The notes: generated by a model from the letters alone, not told the origin. Positions 9,104 through 20,653 are shown, counted from the stretch's first letter. The stretch: 24,620 nucleotides of DNA from Hofstenia miamia (GCA_004352715.1 SCFE01000076.1:170294-194913); one strand, 5' to 3'. Program-made: numbers and translations.

Positions 9104-11125
9104 GTTAGTAAAATACGGATATATTTAAGAAAAACCCAATTTAGTTATTCATTTATTTAATTCTATGTTTCTGCTGATTAAATTATTACTAAATATTGTT
9201 ATCCTTATTTTTTTATTAAAATTTTATTTAAAAAAATTAGTATCTTTGAATCTATGAAAGTTAAAATTTATTTATTTATTGGTAGCCTTCCTAAAGCTAT
9301 TTCAAAATTTAACTCAAAAGGCACAAGAAAAATGTACGAATGCAAACTATGTTTAAATTTGTTAGAAATCATTGTCATTTTGATCTCTTCTTTTTCATTT
9401 TTACATTTATACAGGCAAAATAACAGTTGCTCTTAACTGAATATTTCAATTGGTAGCACATCTCTTCTTTTATCATTAATAAACGTTTAAATATTCACTA
9501 TTAGTTGAAAAACTTGTTTTAAAAATTGTGATAATTTTTCAAAAGTGCCGCATAAAATATTACTAATGAACAATTTTGTAAGATAATATGATTTGAAGAT
9601 TATCAATTCTTTTAGCAGAATAACGTGAATTTCTCTACAACTTAAACTATTTTTTAAAGTTATCAGCATGACTGTTTGAAAAACCATAAAGTTTACTTTA
9701 TAATTTTCAGTTACTTAAAGATATTTATATTGAAATTGCATGTATGTAAAAGCAGTTTTCTAGCTACAACTACCAACAGTTGTCAACATTAAGTGCTCAG
9801 GAATTGAAACAGATAACGAATAGGCCGACATTTTCCACGACGGCTCAAATAAAGCTACTAAGGTTGCATTGATTGATGAAATTGGACTAATTTCCATCCA
9901 TGTAATACATATAGGCCTCAATATTATTTGAGCACTGAATGCAAAAAAATTGAATTAGCATTAATATTGTCTCTCTATTGAAAAGGTGTGTAAGCCTTAT
10001 TTAATGAAATTAGTCATATTAATTTACTGAAATGTCAGATGCTAGAATATGTTTATTACAATTCTATACTATATGCTTATCATTCTAAATAGAAATTTCG
10101 ACCCAGTCCTCCTAAAAATCAACATTTTGAAGTAAATCAACCCAAATTTTACCCAACATCTCAAGAAATTTGAATCATTTTAATTGCACACCACTAAGCG
10201 GAGGAAAACTAAATCAATTTGCTTCAAAATGAGTGTTGTGTGATAATTCAATTTGCAAGTTCATTACATGCTTTACAACAAAGCGAAATAGCTTAGTCAG
10301 CAATAAATCATCGTAGATGCTTTTTATTTTTGGTGTAAAACGTGTTTGAAATAGATTTTCAATTTCTCTATTGAAAAATCGACGTCGAGAATAAAATTTT
10401 TGAAAATCCTTGCAAGTTCTTTGAGAGACCAACAACATAATATGTAATAGTGAAATGTGGGACAAAACCTTCCTGACAGGGATTGATCGTAGATGTTTTT
10501 CTAGATGATAAAGAAACGTCAGAATTTATTATTTCATTTTCCCATTAATGTATTAACATAGCAAATTTCATAAGCGCGAGATTGAAGATAATATTTCTCA
10601 GAATTTTAAATGAACCTAATTTCTTCCTATGTCCAATATTATGTCAAAATAATACCCAAATATGCTCAGATAACAATTTGAATTTGAAGGACTTTTCGGG
10701 GTTTTGCTTCATAACAAATATACATAAGCACGATATAAAATAACCATATAAAATGTATTAACCACAATAAAAAGTATATATTTTTGTAATAAAATGTATG
10801 AATTTGACTAATACAAAATGTAATTCTCCCTGTAAAAGCACAGGTATGTATTTCAGTGACTCAGTTATGGCGAATATTGTTTTGAAAAATTGACCCATTA
10901 GTTATTTTTATATATCTTTTTATTGCTTGCCCCAAACAAATCAACCCAACCCAAAATATTAGCACGTAATGTAGTCCAACACATTTATAGTTTTTAGGCT
11001 GACAAAATTGAAAATGCATAATTCATCTTTGTGCAGCTGCAACATTGGATGCCATGCTTCAATAACCCTCAAACGCATAAGCTGGGTCCCCGGGGACCCA
11101 GAGAGCACATTTTACGAGAATATTC
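9104..11125. other. AT-rich non-coding region
   Basis: No gene is recognised. An 83-codon minus-strand frame with ATG at 10465 (10214-10465) has no known motif and is not called. The stretch ends in a 20-base palindrome and then the 1000-N gap. It probably holds the 3' flank of the RING gene, and perhaps the outer end of the minus-strand retroelement hidden in the gap. Confidence 0.55.
11082..11101. repeat. 20-base perfect GC-rich palindrome
   Basis: CTGGGTCCCCGGGGACCCAG is its own reverse complement, with no loop. It stands out in AT-rich surroundings, 24 bases before the gap. It could be a transposon-end hairpin or a regulatory dyad; nothing here decides. Confidence 0.9.
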
Positions 11126-12125
11126 NNNNNNNNNNNNNNNNNNNNNNNNNNNNNNNNNNNNNNNNNNNNNNNNNNNNNNNNNNNNNNNNNNNNNNNNNNN
11201 NNNNNNNNNNNNNNNNNNNNNNNNNNNNNNNNNNNNNNNNNNNNNNNNNNNNNNNNNNNNNNNNNNNNNNNNNNNNNNNNNNNNNNNNNNNNNNNNNNNN
11301 NNNNNNNNNNNNNNNNNNNNNNNNNNNNNNNNNNNNNNNNNNNNNNNNNNNNNNNNNNNNNNNNNNNNNNNNNNNNNNNNNNNNNNNNNNNNNNNNNNNN
11401 NNNNNNNNNNNNNNNNNNNNNNNNNNNNNNNNNNNNNNNNNNNNNNNNNNNNNNNNNNNNNNNNNNNNNNNNNNNNNNNNNNNNNNNNNNNNNNNNNNNN
11501 NNNNNNNNNNNNNNNNNNNNNNNNNNNNNNNNNNNNNNNNNNNNNNNNNNNNNNNNNNNNNNNNNNNNNNNNNNNNNNNNNNNNNNNNNNNNNNNNNNNN
11601 NNNNNNNNNNNNNNNNNNNNNNNNNNNNNNNNNNNNNNNNNNNNNNNNNNNNNNNNNNNNNNNNNNNNNNNNNNNNNNNNNNNNNNNNNNNNNNNNNNNN
11701 NNNNNNNNNNNNNNNNNNNNNNNNNNNNNNNNNNNNNNNNNNNNNNNNNNNNNNNNNNNNNNNNNNNNNNNNNNNNNNNNNNNNNNNNNNNNNNNNNNNN
11801 NNNNNNNNNNNNNNNNNNNNNNNNNNNNNNNNNNNNNNNNNNNNNNNNNNNNNNNNNNNNNNNNNNNNNNNNNNNNNNNNNNNNNNNNNNNNNNNNNNNN
11901 NNNNNNNNNNNNNNNNNNNNNNNNNNNNNNNNNNNNNNNNNNNNNNNNNNNNNNNNNNNNNNNNNNNNNNNNNNNNNNNNNNNNNNNNNNNNNNNNNNNN
12001 NNNNNNNNNNNNNNNNNNNNNNNNNNNNNNNNNNNNNNNNNNNNNNNNNNNNNNNNNNNNNNNNNNNNNNNNNNNNNNNNNNNNNNNNNNNNNNNNNNNN
12101 NNNNNNNNNNNNNNNNNNNNNNNNN
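11126..12125. other. Assembly gap (1000 N, nominal size)
   Basis: Exactly 1000 Ns, a conventional scaffold-gap length, so the real distance is unknown. Sequence to the right is inside a minus-strand pol just past RNase H. The integrase and one LTR of that element, if present, should lie in the gap. Confidence 0.98.
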
Positions 12126-13784
12126 TTCATACTCAGTGTGTGGCAGGAACTGAAATTGCTTATTCTCTCTGTCTGTTTTCACTGCATCTCTCTGGTATTG
12201 TGGAAGTCCGCATTGTTATGTAATGTGCTCTTCCTATGTTTGATTGTAAATGTGAACTTGTTTAGTTATTCAATCAACCAAGATACTATTCCGGACTTGT
12301 CTCCAAAGAACTTCTTCAGCCAGGCCAATCCATGGTTGTCTGTACACACTCTAAATTCTCTATCAATGAGGAAGTGTCGAAATTTCTTAATACTCTCAAT
12401 CAATGTGAGCATCTCTACCTTGGTGGAGCCATAGTTCTCTTTGCTTGCCCTCAGCTTGCAGCTGAAAAACTGAATTGGTACCTCCTTTCCATTTCTTATT
12501 TGTCCCAGCATTGCTCCAATTGCCACGTTGCTCGTGTCACAATCTAGTATGAATTTCTTGTTGTAATCTGGTGTGTTGAGGGAGGGTAATTTCGCCAGTT
12601 CTTCTTTGATGTTGTCAAGTTCCTCTTGCTCTTGCCAGGTCCATACAAATGGCACTGACTTTCTCATCAATCGGTTCATCTTTGCAGTTTTTCCAGCTAT
12701 ATTTGGAATAAAGGTTCCGTAATAATTGAAGAACCCCATAATTCTCTGTATATCTTTTTTGTTGTTCAGTTTTTCTATCTTTCAGATCATCTCTCTGGCA
12801 TTGTCCTTCATGCATATTCTTCTTTTCTCTATTGTTCTTCCAAGGAACACTATTTTCTCTTTCAGGATATTGCAATTATTTCCATTTATCTGGAGTCCCG
12901 GGTTTTCTAGAATCATTAGTGTCCTCTCCAATTTTTCCAGATGTTCTTCGACTGTATCACTTGTAACTATGATGACGTCTATATAGGCATCTACTCCCTC
13001 TTCCATTCTGTGTGTCTTGTTTTTCAGTACCTTCATTATGTATCTCTGAAAGGTTGCTGGTGCATTACAGAGTCCAAACGCCATATATATCCATTTGCAC
13101 AGCCCATATGGAGTTATAAATGCTGTCTTCCTGATATTGTCTTCTTCCATCTTCACCTGCCAGTAGGCCTTGCATAAATCCAATGTTGTAAAATATTTAT
13201 GTTTACTGGCTTTGTAGAGCATGTCCTCTATTCACAGTAACGGTTGCAAATCCTTTTTGTTACCTCATTTAACTTGTGAAAATCAATACATAGATGGTAC
13301 TTGTTCCCCTGTTTTACGAACATGGTTGGTGCTGTGTATGGGCTCTCACTTGGCCAAATAATTTTGTTGTCAATTAATCTTCCAGTATGCGATTGTATTC
13401 CTCTTTCAGCTGCTCAGGCACCCTTCTAACTGGTAGTTTATTCAGCTTATCTGTTGTTGTAATGATTTTCTTCTTCTCACCTACTGCCTGACCTATGCTT
13501 ATCTCTCCATAGTTGAATATACATTTGTGTTTCTCTAAGAGTGTTCTTAGTTGCGTGATCTCCCATTCCTCTAGATGTTGATAGTCCTCATCGTTTATTT
13601 TGGGTATCCTGTATGTGTTTCTTCTTCTGCTTTCATCCCAACGCCCTTGAATTGGCTTTTGGGAATACTCGCAAATTTGATGGTGTTCGTCCACTCCCCT
13701 TTGAGTCAGCCACCTGAGATCTTTTTAGGTTCACATTGAGAATTGGTATCCTTCCCTTTCCATGTTTTATTGTGCAGACACTAG
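12126..13784 (-). pseudogene. Ty3/gypsy pol relic (linker, RT, RNase H), interrupted by a second element
   Basis: Read on the minus strand from 13784 to 12126, the translation follows the pol of the plus-strand element at 13785-24620 block by block. Blocks are GKGRIPILNVN, ISIGQAVGE, the RT core (LCIDFHKLNEVTKKD, AFITPYG, AFGLCNAPATFQ), WTWQEQEEL, RNase H (LDCDTSNVAIGA, STKVEMLTLIES, CTDNHGLAWLKK) and FQFLPHTEYE. The two are homologous but clearly different subfamilies. The relic is dead: frameshifts near 13690 and 13374, TGA at 13232-13234 and 12782-12784, TAA at 12266-12268, and indels after 12266. The YIDD-type catalytic motif reads YIDV. Its 5' part (gag, protease, LTR) must lie beyond the right window edge, since the plus-strand element is inserted at 13784/13785. 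Its 3' part disappears into the gap. Confidence 0.9.
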
Positions 13785-15197
13785 TGTAACATAATTCAGA
13801 ATCATGTGTGGTCAAATTAAGAGAAATGAAGGAATGAAAGCAGACTGAATTTTGATATAAATATTAATTATAAAAACACATGATTACGATTAGTTAATTA
13901 TTTGTACAATTTATAAGCAGTAATTTTCTATTAATTAAATTGGCAGTACAAAATGATATTTGACAATTGGTAAGAAGGCCAAGTCGCAAAACGCTAATTA
14001 ATGCTGACATGCGCAAGACGGCAGACAAAAAGAAATCAAGGATTAATAAATTGTCAACAACTCAGTGATAACAGGTACTAGCCAAATATTTGAGTGTTTA
14101 ACAAATTTTAGTATAAAAGCAGTGCAATATTATATTTTGTTGATGACCGAAATTTATCGGATTTACTTTGTGTTCTTTTGTCAGGTTTCTTTAATTAATT
14201 AAAATGGAAAGCTAAAAACGTTCGAGCACTAGGGTATTCGAGGCAGTGGTCCACGACTTTGTTTAAAGGGAGATAATTCGTAATGGCTGAGCACTTAGTA
14301 ATGAATTGTTTATCGCTATTCAAAAAGCTGTGTGATTGCGATCAGCACATTAAACAATAATGATTTACTAGCGCCATTCCCAAGGCTGTGCTGTGGCTGG
14401 TAGCTGTTGGTCTAACCCGAGGTGCTCTTAAGTTAGGTGTAATGATAGGGGTTTTTATTCGTTACAGCTTTCCTATCGGTCGTTGTTCATTTTATTACCT
14501 TATTATATTTACAGTATCCCTCTTAGGAGAATTTACATTTTGTTTGTATTGGAAGTTTATCAATAGTATTACATTATATTTAATTCATAGTCGACCTACG
14601 GACTTAATTCCTATGTTTATGCTGACCACTTTGATTGTTCACATGTATGATAGGGTATTAACATGTACATATTTATCCGTAGGGTTATTAAATGTAAGGC
14701 ATGATAATAAGCTAATGCATTCAGGTTGTGAATCTCCTTTATTTTACAACATCAGTAATAACAAGAACAATCAACGCACTAAATTAATAGGTCATTCACA
14801 CATTGTCACAATTTTGTTATCACACAACATTTCATGCACTGAGTCCTCGCGGTGGTGATTGGTATTTCTTTCGATGCAAAAGTGTTTGTTGGAGATTATA
14901 GTTATAACGTAGTTCTTCAATTCCTCTTTGTGTTGTGCATCAGGTAGGTTCATAACCCTGTACTTTGTACCAACCATCTCCTGTCTTGAACCTAAATAAG
15001 TGTTGTTACTTCTAGTGTCAATCATAGTTGTTGCTTAGATATTAGGATAAAAGTTAAGTAACTACAATTAAGAACAAAAGAATAGAGATGGAATTTGGAA
15101 TCTGTCACCTACCTTACTTGGTAACAATAGGAAATATTCGAAGTAGCTCCTAAATTATAGTTAAGTTTACTAGTTGGAAGGTTGTCAAGATTCTACA
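13785..15197 (+). repeat. 5' LTR (right boundary inferred)
   Basis: The left end is fixed by identity with the 3' LTR start. The right end is inferred from a TACA directly before TGGCAACAATGACAGG, the candidate primer-binding site. This gives a 1413-bp LTR bounded by TGTA...TACA, the usual short inverted TG...CA ends. It contains a TATA box at 14112. A hydrophobic open frame (first ATG at 14442, end 14858) and a 78-codon antisense frame (ATG at 15025, stop 14792) lie in its second half, with no recognised function. Because the 3' LTR is cut off by the window, LTR length and age cannot be checked here. Confidence 0.75.
14112..14119 (+). promoter_or_regulatory. Candidate LTR TATA box
   Basis: TATAAAAG, a perfect TATA-box match about 330 bases into the LTR, on the coding strand of the element. 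It is the best candidate for the RNA polymerase II core promoter of the retrotransposon. The start of transcription, and hence the U3/R border, would be expected about 25-30 bases downstream. Confidence 0.5.
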
Positions 15198-15215
15198 TGG
15201 CAACAATGACAGGCG
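15198..15215 (+). other. Candidate primer-binding site
   Basis: TGGCAACAATGACAGGCG directly follows the inferred LTR end. It starts with TGG, complementary to the CCA tail of a tRNA. Which tRNA would prime reverse transcription is not identified from memory, so the site is positional evidence only. Confidence 0.5.
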
Positions 15216-15527
15216 CCCGACATGTGCAAGGAGAATTTGAGTAAAGATAGTTGTTTCTTCTCAAGTTAATCGAATTGGAATAGTAATCTAAACATCTGGA
15301 AAATAATTATTAGTGTTACAGCAAGTAGTGACTAAAGAAGAAAGAAGAGGGAACAAACAATAAAATTACTCCGGAGCACAAAATAAACGTGAGAAAGGAC
15401 CACCAATTCGGATACCCAGAGCACTAATGAAAAAGATGGTAAATTCAAAGAAAAAGACTACTAGGAGTAAGCCTAGAACTCAAAAGACCCCCAAGCAAGA
15501 AGTACACCCGAAACACAGGATGTGATT
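15216..15527 (+). other. Leader of the retrotransposon with a 32-codon basic upstream ORF
   Basis: The untranslated leader between the primer-binding site and gag. An upstream ORF from ATG at 15427 to TGA at 15523-15525 encodes a very Lys/Arg/Thr-rich peptide starting MKKMVNSKKKTTRSK. It stops two bases before the gag ATG at 15528. It is either a real upstream ORF that affects gag translation, or the original gag N-terminus cut off by a one-base shift. The gag frame is open only from 15477. Confidence 0.45.
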
Positions 15528-17051
15528 ATGTCCCCAGAAAGTGAACAATCCCCAACAGAACAGGTGCTACAACCTGCAGAGTTAACAAATGAATTTATGA
15601 TAACCCAGTTAATGGAAATTATTGAAAATAATGCAAGAGAGAGAAAAGAGTTGACGAAACAGATAGAACATTTAACAAAGCGAATAATAGAAGTGGAAAT
15701 AAAAAGCGTCAAAAAGGAGAAATTAGTTGAGGAAATAAAACAAGATATGAGTATACGTTTGACGGAGCAGCAAAACTTATTTCAACAACAGATAGAAAAG
15801 TTGACGGAAGTAAATAAGGAAATAAAGCTCCAATGAGAACAATTTCAGAAAATGTTAAAAGAGCTTCATGATGAAAATACTAACCTACGAGAAGATAATA
15901 TAGTGAAACAGTTGGAAATTGATAATTTAAAGGACGAGCTGCGATTAGTAGAATTAAAGAAAACCGAAATAAAAACAATAGAAAATGTCACAGTGGAAAA
16001 ACCGCATGAATTAAATTCAGTGATGCCACAAAAGGAGATACCAATACAAGACTACAAAAATGCGGAAACTGAAGATGAGTTTATAAAAAAATTGGTAGAC
16101 AATGTAACAAAACAAGTTAAGGAAAATGTGGAGAAACCGATTGAAAGAAAACTGGTGTTTCAAGATACAATATTGTCAGAAGATGAAGACAATGAGATAT
16201 CAACATGTAAAGCAATATTGCCTAAATTTACAGGCAGAGTGGATAATTACTCACCTACATTTAACGAGTGGCTGGAAATATTCGAAATGAGTATGAAGGA
16301 AAGAAAAGTCACACAAAATAGAGCAGCAGCGAGATTTCCATTATATTTAAGCAGAGCAGCGTATCAACACTATTTAGTGTTAGACTCAGAAACAAAGATG
16401 AATTACAAAAAATTGATAGGAGAGTATCAACAATATTACGATGATGAAAGCTTTAAAAGCCAGTATAGGATGCTATTAAATGGAATAAAAATGAACAGTA
16501 AAGACGATTTAAGAAATTATATGTCTCAAGTAGAGCAATTGCTAAAACTCAGTTCCAGAGAAAGTAGTTACTCTAAATATGATTTATTTGCACACATCTG
16601 TAAAGGACTGCCAGAGGCAATACGGACGCAATTCCAAATTAAATGTGACGCAGATGATGCATTGGATAAAATGATTAGGAAAGGATTGGCGATACAAATC
16701 ACAATGGAGAGTAACGCAAGAATTAGTGAGAAATCCACAATTACGAAACAAATAGTTAATCGAACAATACTGATGGTGAATAAACCAACAGGTAAAACTA
16801 TAGTAAAGAAATCTGGTGAGGAACTAGTGAAAATAAAACTAAAAGATGGAACTATAAAACAAATAAAACGAAAGGATTTGAAATGTCAAGCCTGTGGAAA
16901 CAAGGGACATACAAAGAAATACTGTAAGAGACAAATAAACTGGATAGAAGAGGAAGATGTGGATTTCGACGAAGAAGACCTCATAGAAAATGAGGAGGAC
17001 CAAGAAGAAGAAGAAGAAGTGGAATCGGCAGAAGCAGAAAATTTAAATTAA
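15528..17051 (+). CDS. gag: gag polyprotein (with one in-frame TGA)
   Basis: Structural protein that packages the element's RNA into virus-like particles. The frame runs from ATG 15528 to TAA 17049-17051, about 507 codons, interrupted by TGA at 15834-15836. The reading frame and the coiled-coil pattern continue straight across that TGA. Residues about 20-160 are a Glu/Lys/Leu-rich coiled coil. A capsid-like helical region follows (from LPKFTGRVDNYSPTF to GLPEAIRTQFQ). Next is one CCHC zinc knuckle, Cys-x2-Cys-x4-His-x4-Cys, at 16884-16925, which binds RNA. The C-terminus is very acidic (runs of Glu/Asp). The end overlaps the pol frame by 58 bases and contains the AAATTTA shift site. The long N-terminal coiled coil is not typical of simple Ty3/gypsy gags. 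Confidence 0.88.
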
Positions 17052-20000
17052 AGGGAGCGCCGTCTCTGAAAAACCGAGCACCTGTACTAATAGTGACCGA
17101 TCTACTAAAAACAAATATGATAACAATTGTTATTAATGGAGTGATGGTAGAAGCTACAGTAGATACGGGAGCAGTAATATCCATAATAACGGATGAGTGT
17201 GCGAACAAAGTTGGATTTCAAAGAGAACAATTGAATAATGAAAAAAATAGATTAATAAATGCTTCTGGAGATTATATTGACGTGAAAGGGAAGTTGGATA
17301 ATATACTGGTGAGAGTGGCAAACATGACGTTTCAACAAACTTTTATGGTAATTGACACAGAGAGGAATCAATTACCATACGAAGTAATATTGGGTAATGA
17401 TTTTCTTACAAACAACAAGTGCATTATAAACTATAAGGATAGAACGATAACTGTACAAGAAGAGATAGTAACAACATACAAAGATTGTGATAGAGATGAC
17501 ACAATAATATTCAAGTTGGCAGAAGATGTAAAGATTTTGCCAAATAATTGGAAAATGTGTGAAATCACAACAAGTGAAAGGATAAACACGGAGGTAATGA
17601 TATATGACCAAATTGGTATAAATACAAAGAGGTTATCAATTCCATCGAGTTTATGCATGATACGAGAAGGAAAAGGTTGGATACTGGTATTAAATGCAAC
17701 AAACCATATCGTTAATGTTAATAGAGATAAGGTGATGATAAAAGGAAAAACGGTGAAATCTGAGAAGCAGATGGTGAACAAGACAATAAATATAGTAACA
17801 AAAGAAGAGGAAGAAATATTTCAGATACCGGAAATCAAGGAAGAAGAATACCCACATCTGAATAATGAAGAAAAGGAAAAGCTTATAGAAATTTTGAATA
17901 AGCATAATAAGATATTCAATTTCAGAGAAATCAGTGTGGGGAAAGCAATTGGTGAAACGCACAAGATAATTACTACAATGGATGAACCAATCAGATTACC
18001 TTGCAGAAGAGTACCGGAAAATCTGAAAGACAAATATAATACAATTTTGAATGAACTCATTGATAATAAGATAATAAGACCAAGCAAAAGTCCTTATGCG
18101 TCACCAACGGTGTTTGTAAAACAGGGCGAAAAGTATAGGCTTTGTATAGACTTCAGAAAATTAAACGACGTAACCAAAAAAGATGCTTATCTGTTACTGC
18201 AAATAGATGACATGATTTACAAAGCAACAAAAAATAAATACTTTACGTGTATTGACTTATGCAAAGCCTACTGGCAAGTACCCATGGAGCCTAAGGACAT
18301 CGAAAAAACGGCATTCATAACTCCATATGGATTGTTTGAATGGATGTATATGGCGTTTGGACTTTGTAATGCACCAGCAATGTTTCAACAATATGTAATG
18401 AAAGTGTTAAAACAAAAGAATAAAAAGTTGGAAGATGGAGTGTGCGCTTATATAGACGATATATTAATCGCGAGTAATACAATCGAGGAGCACTTAGAGA
18501 AATTGGATAGAACGTTAACGATTCTATATAATGCCAGACTAAGGGTGAATGGAAAAAAATGCGAGATTTTAAAAACTGAAGTAGTATTTTTGGGAAGAAG
18601 AATACGAAAAGGTGAGATTAAAATGAAAAACAATGCAAAGGAAATGATTCTAAATATTAAAAGCCTGAAAACAAAGAAGGACATACAGAGAATAATGGGA
18701 TTCATCAACTATTATGGATCATTTATACCAAATATAGCTCAAAAAACAACTAGAATAACAGCGTTACTTAAAAAATCTAAACCATTTGAATGGACATGGA
18801 GAGAAGAGGAACAATTAGAAAACATAAAAAATGAACTCGCTAAGATGCCGTCATTAAATACACCCGATTATGAAGAAGAATTCATATTAGACTGTGATGC
18901 GAGTAATGTTGCAATAGGGGCTTGTTTGGGACAAATGAAAAATGGAAGAGAAGTACCCATACAATTTTTTAGTCGATGATTAAGAACAAGTGAAGAAAAT
19001 TATGGATCTACAAAATTGGAGATGTTAGCGTTGGTAGAAAGTATAAAGAAATTTAGATACTTTTTAATTGGTCAAAAATTCAAAGTGCGAACAGATAATA
19101 GTGGACTGGCGTGGCTAAAAAAATTTTCGGGAGACAAGTCGTCAATTGTGTCGAGGTGGATAGAGTATCTAAACGAATTTAGATTTACAATCAAACATAG
19201 AAAGGGTACGCTACATAAAAATGCTGACTTCTGGACTGCGCTACCAGAATACCAAAGAGATGTAGAAAAGCAAGAAGGAGAGAAGAAGAAATTTGACTTC
19301 TTGCCACATAGCGAATACAGTGAATTACCAGACATCAATGCAGATAAAAAGGGTCAGGCGATAATGCCCATTACAATTAAAGAAGAAATCAACGAAAGTG
19401 AAATTGTTGAAAAACAGAAAACAGATTTGATAATGATGGAGATACGAAGAAAACTGGAAGACAGTAATGAACAAATAAGCAAAGAAGCAAGCAGCTATTT
19501 CCAGAGATACACATGGAAAATAAATAAAAACGGGTTACTATATGTACATGGAAAAACATTAAGAATAGCGATTCCGGAATACTACAAGAGGGAGTTGATA
19601 AGGAAAACACATGAAAAAGGACATATTGGAATAATCCAAACCAAACAAACATTTAACGCAAGATTTATAACGATTGGAGTTAGAAAAGTGGTAGAGGACG
19701 TTATTAATAAATGTACTACGTGCCTGTTAAATAATAAAAGTCACTTTCCGAGACAAATGGCGCCATTGGAAAAAATAATAGCAACCGCACCAAATCAGAT
19801 AGTACATGTAGATCTGGAAAAATTGTCACAAGACGATGAGGGGTATCAATATATTTTGGTGATAGTAGACAACTTTACGAAGTATGCAAGAATGATCCCA
19901 CTAGATTCTACGACAGCAAAAGTAGTGGCAGAAAAAATAATGAAAGAATGGATATTAAAATTTGGACCTATGGAAGTGATAATATCTGACAGAGGTGTGC

Positions 20001-20476
20001 AATTTGAAAGTAAATTGTTTGAGGAGATGGCAAAACTGTTGGAAATAATGACAGAGAAAACAACAGCTTATCATCCACAAGCAAATGGGGCCGTCGAACG
20101 TTTGAATAGAACAATGATTAAATTGATTAGAGTGTTAACATCGAGGATTGGCGGAAGAGATTGGAGAGAGGTAATAGAAATGGTAGAGTACTACTATAAC
20201 ACCTCAGTACATTCTATGACTGGGACAACACCGTTCAAAGCAATGTATGGCAGAGAGGCAGCAACACTGATATCTATGCAATACAGTAATTATTCGGACA
20301 AACCAGACAATGAATATATCAAGAAGATCAAAAATCAATTAACAGGAATTCATGAAGCGATGTGTCACAATACCAAAAAGTCTGCGATAAGACAGCAGAG
20401 AAATTTTAACAAGAAGATTTATGGAAAACCGATTAAGATTAGAGTGTTAACATCTAGGATTGGCGGTAGAGATTGA
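16994..20476 (+). CDS. pol: pol: protease, reverse transcriptase, RNase H, integrase (one in-frame TGA)
   Basis: Copies the element's RNA into DNA and integrates it. The frame is open from 16994 and is entered by frameshift near 17045. Aspartic protease: DTGA at 17162-17173. RT: LCIDFRKLND, AFITPYGLFEWMYMAFGLCNAP, and catalytic YIDD at 18449-18460. RNase H: first Asp in LDCDASNVAIGA, then LEMLALVES and RTDNSGLAW. TGA at 18977-18979 splits RNase H, but the frame continues open behind it. Integrase: HHCC zinc site (THEKGH...CTTC) and DDE core with Asp in HVDLE, Asp in SDRG and Glu in NGAVERLNR. This domain order (integrase last) is that of Ty3/gypsy, not copia. The frame stops at TGA 20474-20476 inside a duplicated piece of integrase. 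Confidence 0.92.
17039..17045 (+). promoter_or_regulatory. -1 ribosomal frameshift site AAATTTA between gag and pol
   Basis: In gag frame the codons read gaA AAT TTA AAT TAA, so the heptamer fits X XXY YYZ exactly (X=A, Y=T, Z=A), the same heptamer as in Rous sarcoma virus. The gag stop lies two codons later. Pol is in the -1 frame, which is open from 16994, so shifting here joins gag to protease. A short stem such as GGAG (17054-17057) with CTCT (17063-17066), possibly in a larger fold, lies at a suitable distance but is weak. Confidence 0.8.
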
Positions 20477-20653
20477 AGAGAGGTAATAGACATGGTAAGA
20501 GTACTACTATAACACCTCAGTACATTCTATTACACAAACAACACCGTTCAAAGCAATGTATGGCAGAGAGGCAGCAACACTGATATCTATGCAATACAGT
20601 AATTATTCGGACAAACCAGACAATGAATAAATAAAGAAGATAAAAAATAAATT
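20125..20653 (+). repeat. Diverged tandem duplication within the integrase region
   Basis: About 215 bases at 20125-20339 recur at 20437-20653, starting GATTAGAGTGTTAACAT and ending near CAATGAATA. The 98 bases between them are unique. The copies differ at a handful of sites, so this is not a pure assembly repeat. Copy 2 has TGA where copy 1 has TGG (Trp), one extra base (GTAAGAGTAC against GTAGAGTAC), and a TAA at 20628-20630. Copy 1 is therefore the functional one. Confidence 0.88.

Noticed and set aside
10214-10465. 83-codon minus-strand frame
   Set aside because: Starts with ATG and looks mildly protein-like, but shows no family motif, neighbour or splice context to support it.
11008-12434. 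Long open frames running through the 1000-N gap on both strands
   Set aside because: They are open only because Ns carry no stops; the flanking real codons are few and unrelated.
17372-18708. Several antisense frames of 79-116 codons under pol
   Set aside because: Shadows of the A-rich pol coding strand; hydrophobic composition is what antisense of Lys/Glu/Asn codons gives.
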